In this document: one piece after another, positions 5,169 to 5,207 of the stretch
Numbering within the stretch: position 1 is the first letter of the stretch
Layout of the letters: each line of letters opens with the position of its first letter
Assembly (NCBI GenBank): GCA_026914095.1
Contig: JAPPIY010000079.1
Location: 1 to 5,207, forward strand
From: Oligoflexia bacterium
Lineage (GTDB): Bacteria > Bdellovibrionota > Bdellovibrionia > Bdellovibrionales > UBA1609
Length of the DNA: 5,207 nt
Reading direction: 5' to 3'
Translations under genes and position numbers: made by a program
Notes under the pieces: model-generated
The model's database searches: none
Told to the model about the DNA's origin: nothing
Seen by the model: only the letters and a program-made list of their open reading frames with translations

Positions 5169-5207
5169 TTGATTTCGCGAACTTTCAAGATTCTGTGTTT
5201 GGACATT

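Noticed and set aside
5130..5207. tmRNA 3' end as an integration site for a mobile element
   Set aside because: ssrA is a common target, but no second copy of the T arm and acceptor sequence occurs elsewhere in the window, no integrase is present, and only 39 bases follow the gene.

Overview
The window (5207 bases, AT-rich by eye) reads as bacterial chromosome with three protein genes and one RNA gene, all on the plus strand. Nothing looks like a transposon, phage or CRISPR array. The organism is most likely Gram-negative. The dihydroorotate dehydrogenase is the membrane-associated, quinone-linked class 2 type, the third protein has an export signal, and the tmRNA is the one-piece form rather than the permuted two-piece form of Alphaproteobacteria and some Cyanobacteria. 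The tmRNA tag starts with Gly, and from memory Bdellovibrio also has a Gly-initiated tag. That makes a Bdellovibrionota-like origin possible, but this is a weak inference.

Layout. Positions 1-984 hold no convincing gene. They contain several small inverted repeats, a few short open frames (the best is a 42-codon minus-strand frame), and the presumed 5' region of the next gene. A hexameric glutamate dehydrogenase gene (about 985/1000-2280) is followed after 12-21 bases by pyrD (2293/2302-3315). The two look co-transcribed, and pyrD may be translationally coupled because it has no clear ribosome binding site. A 178-base spacer carries a TATAAT box and two hairpins, one followed by a T-run and terminator-like. 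Next comes a gene for a 419-residue exported protein of unknown function (3494-4753). After 65 very AT-rich bases containing a perfect -10 box comes ssrA (tmRNA, 4819-5168), whose acceptor stem, T arm, tag frame, long-range helix and four pseudoknots can be traced base by base.

How they fit. GdhA interconverts glutamate and 2-oxoglutarate plus ammonium; PyrD makes orotate for pyrimidines and passes electrons to quinone. Both sit at nitrogen and nucleotide metabolism, but they are not a textbook operon. tmRNA rescues stalled ribosomes and is independent of both. No clearly new multi-gene system is visible. The points most worth a second look are the long structured leader before gdhA, the unknown exported protein, the altered glutamate-pocket position in GdhA, and the 9-residue Gly-first tmRNA tag.
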